From NCBI GenBank assembly GCA_021234155.1, contig JAJEKV010000002.1, forward strand, positions 39,729,841 to 39,793,840: 64,000 nucleotides of DNA, given 5' to 3'. The position numbers and the translations under genes are program-made. This DNA comes from Isoetes taiwanensis (taxonomy: Eukaryota > Streptophyta > Lycopodiopsida > Isoetales > Isoetaceae). Under the pieces are notes generated by a model. The model made no database searches, was not told where the DNA came from, and worked only from the letters and a program-made list of their open reading frames with translations. Below, piece by piece: positions 44,347-55,987 of this stretch (position 1 is its first letter; every line of letters starts with the position of its first letter).

Positions 44347-46532
44347 TGCCCACCTAACCCACTCCTGCTTGCACGGATAGTAATGCCTTTATCTGCTCGA
44401 GATCCGTCCTCATCTGGGCTATCTCTCCTCGCTCTGGGGTCATGGGTTCCCTATCTTCAAATAGGTTCCTTGCCGGGGTGGTCGAGTTTTGCTCTTCTAT
44501 AAGGTCTCATGTTGTCGTTCCCTCCTAGCAGCCTAGCCCTCTAGCTGCATCCACAAGTGATTAATGGCTATATGGTTAGTTCCATTTGTTCTCTTGCATT
44601 GTTTATGTTTGTTGGTATAATTGTGGGGCAAAATATATCAACAAAACATTTAAAGTCTGAAATTGTATTTATATATCATATAATATTTTAAATACAAAAA
44701 AGTCTCCGGATCAAGAGTCTAGCTAGTCTTGAAATCGTAGGTAAGATGGGTTGTCTTCAAGAAACTTCTTAACCCGGGCGTCCCTACCGAGTGACCCAAG
44801 TTCGATGATGCTATTTGGCGAGCCTCCACTGGATAGCTCTCACCAGGTCTTCTACCTACGCGGTCCGGATGTAAGGGCGCTAGTCATCGCTAATCTCCCT
44901 CGGCGTGGGTGGGGATGGCGAAGTCGGCGAGGTCAAGTGCCATTGCCCTCTTGACTAAAGACGACATAGTCGACATTCTTTGCTATTCGAGCATGCCTGC
45001 GAAAGCTTTGAGTGCAATCAGCATAAACACTCCTTCTTCGCCTCTGGGGGTGAACTTGCGGTGAATTACCGCTATTCTCCCGCCCATCAGCGGTGGTAAG
45101 TAGTACTGGCTGACACAATGGGTTGTGTGTCGCGAAGCTTCCCCGCTTGTTTGGCCTCAGCTCTGTATTCCAGCGTATTCCCTCAACCCGTTCTGAGCTC
45201 CCCAGCCAGTCTTCAATTGTGCGGTCAGCCTCCCAGGTTCCTTCTCCTTTTGGCGGGGTGATATCCGAAGGACCCGGCATTAGGATGCTCGTGGTCTTCC
45301 ACGGATCCCCATCTGTTTCTTGGGGCGAGGAACTCCTCCTCATTGGCAGCTCCCCTCGTCCATCAATTGCACGATCTTGCTGTAGGCTGGATATCCGGTC
45401 GTCGTCTCCCTGTGGCAGGTGTCGGACTCCCTCACTTGGGCAGGAAGTCTGAGGGCTCCCCGGACGATGAAGTCGTCCATGTCGGTCTGCCGCAAATTTG
45501 GTGGGCGGTTAAATCCAACTGAGCTCCCTCTCCGGCATTAGGGGAGGTTACGGATGTCGGTGAGGGAGTAGATACTCCTCTCGATCGATGATGATAGGGG
45601 CTAGGCTTGTGATGCCTGGCCCGAGTGGAAAACAACTCGATGCCCTCTCGTCCGCTGCTTTCGAAATTGATCAGCTCCTGCTCTCCTTGCGCCGTTCTTC
45701 CGTCCGAAATTAGAGCTCGTGTATCCTTAAATGTCCGACTCTTCATCCTCTCTTGCTTCTGTTCTTGTTGATAATCACTAGCAGCATTTGCTCGTCCTCC
45801 TGCTTCCAGCTATGGGGTCTACCTTCATCCGGAGGATAGAGGTTGCCCCATCGGGTTCTCGGCGCATGGGATAAAAAGATATTTATTAGAGGCGGCGGTG
45901 TAAGAGAAGTACTTGGTCTGTTGGCTGTCGGGGACCATGTAATCGTGTAGTCTCTGCGCCTTGTTAGTCAAGTATTTGGCGATGTTGGGGACATCGCCCA
46001 AGGCTGAAGGGGCCGGGGAACGCAGTATCCTATGCAAGGGGGACTTGAACAAGGGAGGGTCCTACCTTACTTGAAATTCTGCTAGCACCTGCCTATAAGC
46101 TGGGGTTGCATTTAAGCGTAGCTTGGATGTCGATTTCTTTCACAAAGACTTGGAAGATGTAGATTGACATCCGCCTCGATGGATGGGCAGGTATTTCTGT
46201 ACCATCGCCCAGAAATCAGCAGTAGCCATTGATCTAGCAAGGAAGGGAGTATCGAACGGATCTGCGAGAAGCGCCTCGAGGGAGCTGAAAAGATCGCCTA
46301 AGCGGTGGGAGCAAATTTGGGGGTACCAATTGAGAAATGGGGAACTTATTTATAGAAAAAGGGGAAACCCTAATTTTTGGGTGACTTAGAATTTCTTTGA
46401 GATTAGGCAATTCTAACCTATTAAGTGATGCAATTGCAAGTTTGAAGTATATTTCTAGGGTTTGAGCATGCTAAGGACTCTTTTGAACCTATTGTGCAAT
46501 TTGGAGATCATTTAGTGAAGAAATGGGTGCAG

Positions 46533-46600
46533 GGGTCTCACCGCGTTCGCCCAGCCCGATTTCTAAAATGTAGAAATATGTCTGGCCAGCGACGTCCCTA
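46533..46600. repeat. Stem-loop repeat S1, copy 1 leader
   Basis: GGTCTCACCG at one end, core CGATTTCTAAAATGTAGAAAT; the closing GTGAGAC arm is lost in this copy. Confidence 0.7.
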
Positions 46601-46723
46601 ATTAGGCTAGGATTACTCAATTTAGGTGATCTAAGGCTGTAATTCCACTAAACTCATCGAGTTAAGCGGAGAATTGACCCCTTACTTGGTCGATTTGGAG
46701 CTGTTTTGGGCATTTTTGGGCAT

Positions 46724-46790
46724 GGTCTCACCGCGTTGCGGCCCAGATTTCTAGAATGTAGAAATCTGTCACGGCGGCGACGTGTGAGAC
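46724..46790. repeat. Stem-loop repeat S2, copy 1 leader
   Basis: Outer arms GTCTCAC and GTGTGAGAC, inner arms ATTTCTA and TAGAAAT around GAATG. This is a two-tier palindrome of 67 bp. Confidence 0.8.
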
Positions 46791-48389
46791 ATCGTCTCAA
46801 TTTTGCTCAAAACTCCAATTTAATTAAAACAAAGCTAGGGACCGATATCTTGACCTATTTAAACAAGGTTTGACACTTTATTTACACAAAATTTTCTTTA
46901 TATTAACAAAATTTTTGGTTATTTACAAAACTCAAGATTGCGTTCACCCTTGATGTGCGGGCAAGATACATATCCTGCCTCATGAGGGGTAACCCTCTTG
47001 GCGTGCACCGTGCGGGCGTTGAATCTTCAAAATGTTTCACTAAATTGGGCTTGGCGCCTCTTGCAAACTCACGGCAACATCTAAATGCATCGCAGCATAT
47101 GCGTGTTGTATTCTTGAATGACCGGACAGGACTGGGCGGCCAGGGGAATCAGGAGTCCGTAGCTCTTACGGAAGTGGCGGATCTCCTTGAGTGCCACTGT
47201 CTTCCTCCCCGTTTCTTCTTGTTCCGCTTCTTCCCGGGTGCTCGTGGGGGCTTGGGCTTTGGTGGAGGGGCTTTAGTGTCGGCTCTTCGTCCAGTGCCCG
47301 CCTTCAATCGTTCTCACCGGTGCTCCTGTAATAGGTGTTGTAGGCCTCCCACTTAGCCGCCATATATGGTTGTGCTCCCTCATTCTCTTCGATAGACCTT
47401 TAAGGGGTCTATCACATAGGCTTCCCGTTGCGGCCGTGGGGTCTTGACTCTATCCCACGTCGGAAATGGTGGGGGCTTCGCCACCTGCCCGGCCTCCTCC
47501 TGCTCTTGGGCCCGTCTGCTCGTGTACCTCTTCCTCTCCAACGGGGGCTTTGAAGAGCTTGCCCGTCTGCCCGGACGTGGTCTTGGTCGAATCGTCGGGT
47601 GGTGGGCGGGGTCTCCCCCTCCCGACCCGGCCGTTGATGACAAGGTTCTCGCCCTCTTCCCAACCTTGACCAGCTTCCTCTTGCCTGCCTTGATGGCCTT
47701 GGCCCTCCCTCTTCTTGGATCCGCGTCTTCACGACCCTTTGATCCTCGCTCCGTGAGCGGCTCCTGACTTCTACTTGTGGGCCGAAGCGTGCTAGGTCGG
47801 CCTCTTCCTCGGGGTGAGTTCCGTGTTGCTGCTCCCTCTCCCTACCTGCTCCTCCCTGCAGGTGGATCTCATCCTGGGGTTTGTTCTTACAACCTATTGG
47901 TGGGTTAAACATTCCCTCTTGCTCCTCCACGTGGGTTGGCGTCCCCACAGTGTTACTCAATGCTGCTCCCACGCTTCCTGCTTGCCTCCTGCCGTTCAAT
48001 TTCGTTGAGGATCCTCGTCTCGCAGCGTCTGTCGGTCGTCCTCAAGATCTCAGTGGCCAATTGCTCCGGTCCGACCGATTCCTCGCTCGGCGAATCCCGT
48101 CGGCGTGGAGAAGCGTTCACGAAGAATCGTTCTATGAAAAGGCGGGCAGTTGGCGTGGAGGATCAGCCGGCTAGGCTTCCTTGCCCGATGCGCCCGTCGC
48201 GGGCCATCATTTCACGGTTAATTCGATTGGAGCTACTGGCGCCCGAAGATCGCCTTGACAATCTGGCGAAGTTCGGGAAGGGCGGGAAAAATGGGAGGGT
48301 CGGTTCTATTTATAGGGCCAATTTTAGGTCAACTTTTAAAACTACCTTTTTTGGGTTGTCTAAGGCATCTAAAACACCTAATTAAGCAA

Positions 48390-48455
48390 GGTCTCACCGT
48401 TGCGCCCGGCCCGATTCCTAGAATCTAGAAACACATCTGGCCTGGCGTGTGAGAC
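48390..48455. repeat. Stem-loop repeat S3, copy 1 leader
   Basis: Same outer arms (GGTCTCACCG...GTGTGAGAC); the inner core is CCTAGAATCTAGAAA, slightly diverged. Confidence 0.8.
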
Positions 48456-48587
48456 ATGGTGGGGCCCACTATTAAATTAACATGTAACATGCTAAATCTA
48501 CTAATTCTTAGCTTAAATTTAGAATTATCAAGATATTTTCTTTGTAATTTACAACTTTTTTGGTGTCAAAAATTTGAATGTCTACTT

Positions 48588-48656
48588 GCGTTCGCTTGAC
48601 CCCGATTTCTAGAATGTAGAAATGCGTCACAGCGGACGTGTGGACTCTCACGGATG
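48588..48656. repeat. Stem-loop repeat S4, copy 1 leader
   Basis: Core CGATTTCTAGAATGTAGAAAT is conserved; the outer arms are degraded (GCGTTCGCTTG...CGTGTGGACTC). Confidence 0.65.
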
Positions 48657-48831
48657 TTGGCTCATCAATTTTAGTCTTTTTCACGTTTCTATTCTTTTTT
48701 AAGCATTACTAGCTTAGCATAAACTACAAAAATGAGAAAAAAATTTCTCATTTTTTACCGGTTCGAGGATCCTATCAAGTTAGTGCTCTTTGGGAACATG
48801 GCGGTCTTTGCTCTTGGTCTCCAAGAACATA

Positions 48832-48843
48832 GCTCTGATACCA
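48832..48843 (-). other. gypsy copy 1 primer binding site (tRNA-iMet)
   Basis: GCTCTGATACCA on the plus strand is TGGTATCAGAGC on the coding strand, three bases inside LTR B. Copy 2 has GCTCGATACCA at 60393-60403, with one base missing. Confidence 0.92.
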
Positions 48844-48846
48844 GCA

Positions 48847-50493
48847 TGGCGTCCCCTACTGGTATCTGGTTGCACTCACAGGTATACAACCAGGAGTTCA
48901 TCCCCATACCCGACTCCATGCCAATCTGGGGCCCTCCACATGACAGCAAGCGTGGCGGGTTCGATGGGAAGAGTGGAAGGGTCATTGCACCCGTCTCCCT
49001 CGGGGGCCTACCTAGGCTGCGGGCGTAAACATACATGTCGGTAGCACATACATCAACATCATATGACCATCGCGAAGGATGGTCCTCCACATATCTGCAT
49101 AGACGAAGATCGGCACATCACATAGGGAATCCTGCCCAAGGCTGGAGACCAGGGGATGGGTGACAAGCTTGGGTCTCGAGTTCATTGCGAGGCCGAAATT
49201 CATGGCAATGGATTTGGGCGGCATAAGAACATGGCCTAGGGTTGTCCCTCCATCCGCCCCTCCTGTGCACACTTTGCGGTAGGTTGAAAAGTGTTGGGAC
49301 TGGCCTTAGCCGGGATGCATAGCCAAGGGGCTATATCTGGGTTACATCTCCCCATTCGATGGGGCGGTAGGGATTTCTCCCTCGGATCTACAATGCTGAC
49401 TCAAGGTGACTAGAGGGCCCTTTGCCCGTATCCGACTTGAACTCAATGGAAGGTCATATTCACCACCTCCCAGTGTCGAGCCCATGCCTTGCCCACGCAG
49501 TGGCAAGCCATTAGACCTAGTCCGCGGTGACCCCGGCGGTACTAACACACCATAGGGGTCGTTCAAGAGTCGAACATGAACCTCCTTATAAGCCCGGTCG
49601 GCCCCTTCACCCACAACCGGGTGTGGCTCTTGTGCCTGGGCCGCATCTCTGGTGTGCTAGAGGCTACTCTAGGAGCATCAACTACAAAGCTTTAGGTCTC
49701 TACCCCCTTCCCAATACAAGGAGTTCATAGAGATACATCATCCATATACTTCACATAGAACTAAAGAACAAATCTAATCTACAACATAGAGTTAGGTTCT
49801 TTGGTTAGAATCTGCTATCTAGGGATCTAGAGGGCTGCTATGGCCAATCTAATAGGCTAAACCTCTTGATTCAATGACTAAAATAGGGTTTAGACTATCT
49901 AATTGTAAATACCTGATCCTTGAGGGGCTCCTCGACTGAGCTCGACCATCCTGCTTTGGCTTTTTCGAATCTAGAGAAACTAAGGTTGCAATTCTCGGTC
50001 AGTGCGGGATGCGGTTTTAGGTTTTGAGGCAGCCCAAAGCGAGTTGAAGCCCTAAAATCGAAAATTGGGTTAGCTAGGGTTTCCAACCCTATATAGACAA
50101 GGGGTTGGCTAGGGTTTCCAATTATCCCCTTTTGGCATGTGGGATAATTGGAAATGGAATACTGCCCTTAAGGGCTAGGTGGCCAAATGTTGCCCACATG
50201 GAAATGTGTGCACATTAATGAATGTTAATGAATATACATTGGAAAATGTGCACATTAATTGCACCTATGGGTATGGCCCACTTGGCATCAAGTGGCCACA
50301 TGGAAATGTGTGCCCACATTAATGTGTACATTGGAAAATGTGCACATTAATACTAATGCACATTCTTAGCAAGTTGCCCCTAGGGGCTACCCATTATTAT
50401 CGTTGGCGTACCGTCAATGGGGGTGGCGTGTCATACGGCGTGGCGTGGCGGTACAATATCGTCACGGGCGTATCTTGTCTTGGAAACGTCACA
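48847..50493 (-). repeat. gypsy LTR B (shared middle LTR)
   Basis: Plus-strand ends TGGCGTCCCC and GGAAACGTCACA. It is the 5' LTR of copy 1 and the 3' LTR of copy 2. It lacks the perfect start palindrome of LTRs A and C: the stem is interrupted at CTG/CAG sites (TATCTGGTTGCACTCACAGG). Confidence 0.93.
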
Positions 50494-51339
50494 TTCTCCC
50501 CCACCTTGAAATGATCTTTGTCCATGACATGGTTGGTTCTCCACCTTGGAATCTTCCTAACACCGCAATCAGCACGATGCATACGATATACTACTATAAT
50601 ACTTACACATTTATTACGATTACCTTAAGGTAATACTTTTATCACATTATTATATTATAAAATAACTTATCAATTCACAACATTACTAGCAGTTACTCCA
50701 ACATTCCCTTAACATTACTATTAAGTTTATCAAAATTTAAAATTAACGTTAAGGTACCCTTGATTCCTTGCAACACATTCCAACAAAATTTGTGTTGCAA
50801 GTCTTAAATAACTCGACCTCCTTGCCCTCGGGGCGCTCTCTTGGCTGCAGTCGACACTACGTTAGTACCATTTAATTATTTAATTAAAATTTTTGGTTAT
50901 ATGGTGACCACCCCACCTATCTACATGGATGCATGGCTAATCTCCGGCGTAGGAAGAGGGTGAATCTTCCATTATGGCGGCGGCGCGGCCCTACATGCCT
51001 ATATGCGCTCATGCCTACACCTCTAGTTGCCCGGCGTGGAGGATATCCTTCTACGTGTGGGCGCGAAGGATAGATTCCTCCTATCAAAGCATATATGGGG
51101 CTAAAGGTGCTTTTCCTATCAATGCATTCCTCAATGACCTCCTTTCTCTCGAGGTTAGCGTCTACTTAGATGGGACAGTAGACTTTCTAATCTACCTTCC
51201 ACTGCCCAAGCGGAAGCGGTCATGCCTACATTGACATTACACCACGCCTAGAGATCACAGTGGTGGGTCCCATCATCGGTGACAGCGCATGCGACCCATA
51301 CTAAGCGTAGGTGGCATCGTGAATTAATCTTAACTATAC

Positions 51340-51575
51340 AAAATTAACCTACACAAATCGACATGCACGAGCCGATTTCTTGGAGATGACCTTGCCGTCC
51401 CATTGCTCCATAAAGCGTGGGTCTTTGCTTTACTAAATCTTTCTTAAGTACCCGTGGCGTCTTCCAGCGGTAAGTGTTTCCACTTGACCAAATCTTTGGA
51501 GGAATTCTGATCTCCTCGTTTTCTTGAAAGCTTTATCAGAATCAGTGCGGAACTATTTCCGGTTGTTCCTCCGTC
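51340..51575 (-). pseudogene. gypsy copy 2 chromodomain
   Basis: Nucleotide match to the copy 1 chromodomain (39780-39925), including the TGGAAGACGCCAC coding segment. Frames are broken, so no continuous translation remains. Confidence 0.7.
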
Positions 51576-51995
51576 ATTTCCAGCGTTGGCGAATCAAGAC
51601 TTAAATGCGGATTTGGGGTATCTTCTTGACAAACTCCGTGGAAGACCTTATGAATCTTTAGGTGTCTTTGGCAAGTCTAGCTTGTAGAAGCGATTGCCTA
51701 GTTTCTCGACTATTACGAAGGTCCGACCCACCTTGGAGCAAGCTTCTTGCAATTGCGATCTGAGCTTTACCTGCTTCACCTTAATCTTGAGCCAAACATC
51801 ATCTCAACTTTGAACTCTCTTCTTGTTCGATGCTTGTCGTGATGCTCTTTTGGCGACTTCTTCTTTGCTAGCGGATAGCCCGAACTTCCTCTACAAAGCT
51901 GCTTTGCATATCGGCCAACATCTGGCTGCGAAACTTCCACCTTTGACGGGGGTTGTGCCAAGTGTGCGGAGTTAAACAGCGATAGCCGTAATTGA

Positions 51996-52645
51996 TCATA
52001 AGCGGCGACATTTGGGATGATTCACCTTGGTGCTATTGTATGCAAACTCCACCAAGTGAATAAATTCTTCCCACATACTTTGCTTATTCGGACATAGTTT
52101 AAGTAGCATGTCCTCTAAAATCCTGTTGGTCCGCTCCGTCGGCCATCCGTCACGAGGATGATATGCCGTGCTCATGGATAACCGTGCGGATCGTCGCCAA
52201 AGAGGTCTTGCCAAAAGCTCATGAACCGGATCACAATGGGAGATGATCTCCCTTGGCATGCCATGAAGCACGAAGATCTCTTTGGTGAAAGAGCTTTCTT
52301 TGTATCCATGGCGTATCGTGGTTACGCAAGGCACAAAATGTGCCATCTTCGACAACTTTAATAGACCACTACCATCAAAGGCATCCTTGCCTCTCACGCT
52401 TGTTCTTAGGAGTCTGTGATAAAATCCATCTTGATTACCTCCCACTTAGCGTTTGGCACCACGCTAATGGCTCTAATGCCCACAGAATTCGAAGCTGCTC
52501 CGCCTTTGTCTGGCGACATAGGCGGCATTCCTTGATGTAGCGAGCTACCTTCTTCATTCACGGCCAATAATAGGCTGCTGCGTACTTTGAAATATGTTTT
52601 CATGAATCCCGCATGGCCAGCTATTGGGCTGTTGTCGCGTGTCAT
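51996..52645 (-). pseudogene. gypsy copy 2 integrase
   Basis: DNSPIAGHAGFMKTYFKVRS is the zinc-binding HHCC region, followed by PNAKWEVIKMDFIT with the first Asp. A second frame has KLSKMAHFVPC, GMPREIISHCDPV (the segment garbled in copy 1), STAYHPRDGW and TNRILEDMLLKLCPNKQSMW. Confidence 0.87.
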
Positions 52646-52907
52646 GGAGGATCAACTTCCTTACACACGATGATTCGGATGCGCACAACTTGTTCTTATG
52701 GTATAACGGGTTGCCTTCCTTCTTATAATGCTTGAAGGCCTCCGCTCTTTATCTCATTCTAGCCTCCTTGAAAGGCTTGCCCATACTTCCCGAAATCCAC
52801 ATCCGTTGGCAAGGACTCTTCAATCCTTTTACCAAAAGTCGCTGGAGGCGTCGAAATTACATTGCAATGCACTCTAGTTGTCGGGGGATGCCTTGAAAGC
52901 GCATCTG

Positions 52908-53680
52908 CTACCACATTGAGCTTCCCGGCTTGTAGACTATATCAAAGTCATATTCTTGAGGAACTCCATCCATCTCCGCTGCCTCAGTTAAGGTGTGGTT
53001 GCGTGAATACATATTGGAGGCTCGATGGTGGGTATCAATTGGAACTTCCTTCCCAAGAGATAATGCCTCCATATTCTTAATGCCACGACAACCGCCAAGC
53101 AACTCCTGATCGTCGCGTTGGGTGGCGGCGTCTCGGCGTCGTTCATCTTCACGGAATCATATGCTACCACCGCGCTCTTCTTGCATAAGCCTTTGCACTG
53201 TAGCTATCTTACTGCATCGTTGCTACAAGCTTATCTTTCTCCGGGTCCGGCAGGGTTAAGACTGGGGCTGTTGTTAAAGCTTCCTTCAACAATTCAAACC
53301 CCTTTTGGGCTTTCTTGTGCCAATGCTCTACCCAATCTTTCACCTTCTCTGCCCTCGTCCCGGTGCATTAGCGGGCTGCTATCTTAACAAAGTTCTTCTG
53401 AACTTCTGTAGTACCACTGCTAGGCGAAAACTTGACTTCATGCACATTCTTGGTGCCCGCCCTTTGAATGGCCGGCTTCAATCTTGGCGGGGTCTGTTGA
53501 GATGCCTTCTGCTGAGATCACATGACCTAGATACTCCACCTTTTCTGTTGCGAAGTGGCACCTCGACAACTTGGCGTACAACTGGTGCCTCTTCAACTTT
53601 TCTAGCACCCTTCTCAAGTGTTGTACGTGCTCTTCAAGGGATCTGCTATACACCAAAATGTCGTCAAAGAAAACAATCAC
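52908..53680 (-). pseudogene. gypsy copy 2 RNase H and end of RT
   Basis: The frame at 53438-53680 has [20 protein letters not shown] and KVEYLGHVISAEGISTDPAK. It is followed, after breaks, by VAYDSVKMNDAET and RIWRHYLLGRKFQL. Confidence 0.88.
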
Positions 53681-53773
53681 AAAGGTGTCCAGGAACTCCC
53701 ACGAAGATATAGTTCATGAGCCTCATGAGCGTTGCGGGGAACATTTGATAAGCGAAAGGCATTCTTTGTGAAC

Positions 53774-54560
53774 TCATAATGCCCATACCCGCGTTACGAA
53801 GGCGGTCTTATGGATGTCTTCTTCCTTTATCGATCTGATGATAACGACCTTAAGTCGATTTTGGAAGATCTTTGCACCTTGGAGCTGATCCATCAAATTA
53901 ATACGATCTTGGGGCGCATACTTGTTCTTAATGGTGTGCTTATTCAGCTGTCTATAGTCTATGCACATCCTCAAGGATCCATCCTTCTTCTTGACAAAAG
54001 AATGGGCTCCAAGCGGCGAGACACTAGGTCTAATGAAACCTAGGTCGGCGGCTCTCCACACTGCTTCTTCACTCCGACAACTCTGTGTTGTCATTCTATA
54101 TGGAGCCTTGCTTGTTGGCTTTGTTCTGGTTCGAGTGCTATCTACTTTTCGACTCCCCTATAAGGAGGGCTGCTTGATCTCATCTGGAAAGAGATCATGG
54201 AACTCAAGTGATTAAGCTTTGAGATACTTGCCCGGCAACTTCTTTGGGCGTTGTCTTCTTTGCTTCCTTCTGATTCGGCTCACTAATCTCAAGCTTGAAG
54301 ATGTATGCCACTTGCTCACTCTTGATGCACTTGAGCAGTAGTTTAGAAGACATACCTTTGCATGATGGGAACAACTTCCTTACATTATCTCAATGATCTT
54401 GCCGTCGGGCGTTGGGAAGGTCACCTTCCGCTTTCCACGGTCGATAATGGCCCTGCTGGCCCAAGGTACTCCATTCCTATGATCAAGTCATACTTTCCAA
54501 TGCCCATTACTTCTGCTCCCATCGGATATTAATCCACGGCAAGTCGATGTCGAAGTTAAT
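53774..54560 (-). pseudogene. gypsy copy 2 reverse transcriptase N-terminal part and protease end
   Basis: [39 protein letters not shown] and [11 protein letters not shown] are present. The frame breaks before the SGYHQIRI motif. The protease-side linker (54180-54560) matches copy 1 at nucleotide level. Confidence 0.85.
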
Positions 54561-54889
54561 TCTCTTGCCGCCCGTCGCCTTCTTGCACCACTTGCTAAAA
54601 CAAGCGGGTCTTGGTTTTGACTTTAAGCGGCTTCAACTTCAACATCTGAACCGTTACGGGGATGCAAAGTTATGGCTACTTCACGAGTCTATCAAGACTA
54701 TGAAGGACTTAGCTTTAGCCTTCCCTCTTGTGGAAATTACCTTATCTTGGCTCTCGGCTTGCTGTATATCTATTGCGGCAAAGATGTGACACTCACCACG
54801 AATGTAGTCGCGGGCCTCTTACGCCCGTCGTCGTCAAACGGGGGCTTCCCAATCTCCCAACTCGCTAGGGCTGCACTCATGGCGTAAAG

Positions 54890-55987
54890 CGGTTTCTTTG
54901 TCCTATGGCCCGGCTGGAAGCACACGAAACACAAGCTGCTTTTCTATGCACTCTGCCTCTTTTCCTTGGGCATCGCTTGCAAAAGGATTACCTTTGCTTT
55001 GGAGTAGTTTGACTTCTCACGCTTGTCCTTGAAGGACACCTGCTTCTTCTCCTGTTGCTTCCCTGGTTCCCACCATATTGGGTTCTAAATTTGGACTGGG
55101 TGGCTGCCACAGGGCTATAGCTTCTGTCGCCTTGCCTTTCTCACGGAAATCTTCTTTGCTTGTGCCCGCTATTGCGAGGTCACGACCCTGCAAAGCTTAT
55201 AGCCTTGGATTACGCTACGATCTTGTCCTAGGGTTTATTGCTCTCACAAGCTTGCGGATCTCCTCATTCAGCCCCTCGATATAGCTTTCTCTTGCATGCT
55301 TCTCTCCCAACCCGGCACATCTGACCTTAGCCTCATGAATTCCTCTGTATATTTCTGGGCTGATTTGTTGCCTTCTTTGCAACACAGTAAAAAGCTTCTT
55401 TGCATCATCTTTGGACTTATGTTCCCTTGGAGCGTAATGGCGCTTGAAGGCTTTAGCAAACTTTACGAACTTACAAGCATCCTGCTTAAGCCGTGTGCCT
55501 TTGCATAACCCTTCCACCAAATCCGAGCGGCTCCCTTCAAGTTGGCTGTTGCAACTCTGCCTTTGTCCTTATCCTTCATGCCATAAGCATTTCCGTACTT
55601 TCGCTCATTTAAGTCCAGCCATGCCTCTGCTTCCAAGCGACTGTTCTCCCGAGAGGCTGTTCCGATTCAGGGCCTTCCATACATTTGCCGGTCTGGAATC
55701 TACCTTCTTCTACGGTAGTCGAGGCCACAGTATCTCTTTGTCGTCCCTCTGGGGTGTTCCTCTGCCTTCCCTCTGTTGGTTCACGAGCACGCTCTTCCTC
55801 TTCCTCAGTCGGTCATGAGTCTGAACTTGAGTCGGAAGATTCGGTTGGGGGATCTCCTTCTCTTGCTCCTCTTCTTGTCCCTTCCTTCCCTCCGGCTGAT
55901 GCTTGCGGCAAGCTGAGCATTGCCCACCGAACCCACTCCACCTTTGCAGGATAGTAATGCCTTTATCTGCTCCAGATCCGTCCTCAT
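54890..55987 (-). pseudogene. gypsy copy 2 gag
   Basis: KFVKFAKAFKRHYAPREHKS, QRRQQISPEIYRGIHEAKVR and IRKLVRAINPRTRS (55215-55520) define Gag. This copy preserves the IHEAKVRCAGLGEKHARESY stretch in one frame. The CCHC start CFVCFQPGHRTK is near 54895-54930. Confidence 0.82.

Larger units (their letters stand above)
44347..48831 (-). pseudogene. gypsy copy 1 long leader with an additional ORF
   Basis: About 4.4 kb lies between the primer binding site and gag, far more than a normal chromovirus leader. Protein-like minus-strand frames occur at 44933-46052 and 47100-48000, for example DRVKTPRPQREAYVIDPLK, continuing in another frame as SIEENEGAQPYMAAKWEAYN. The same stretches recur in copy 2 with different breaks. 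Composition is Arg/Pro/Glu-rich, with no domain recognised. Four stem-loop repeats lie outside the ORF. An ORF upstream of gag is known from Tat/Ogre elements, which lack a chromodomain. Confidence 0.6.

Noticed and set aside
47412-47999. 195-codon Arg/Gly-rich minus-strand ORF as a stand-alone gene
   Set aside because: It is inside the gypsy leader and is only one of several alternating frames there; the better protein-like reading jumps frame.
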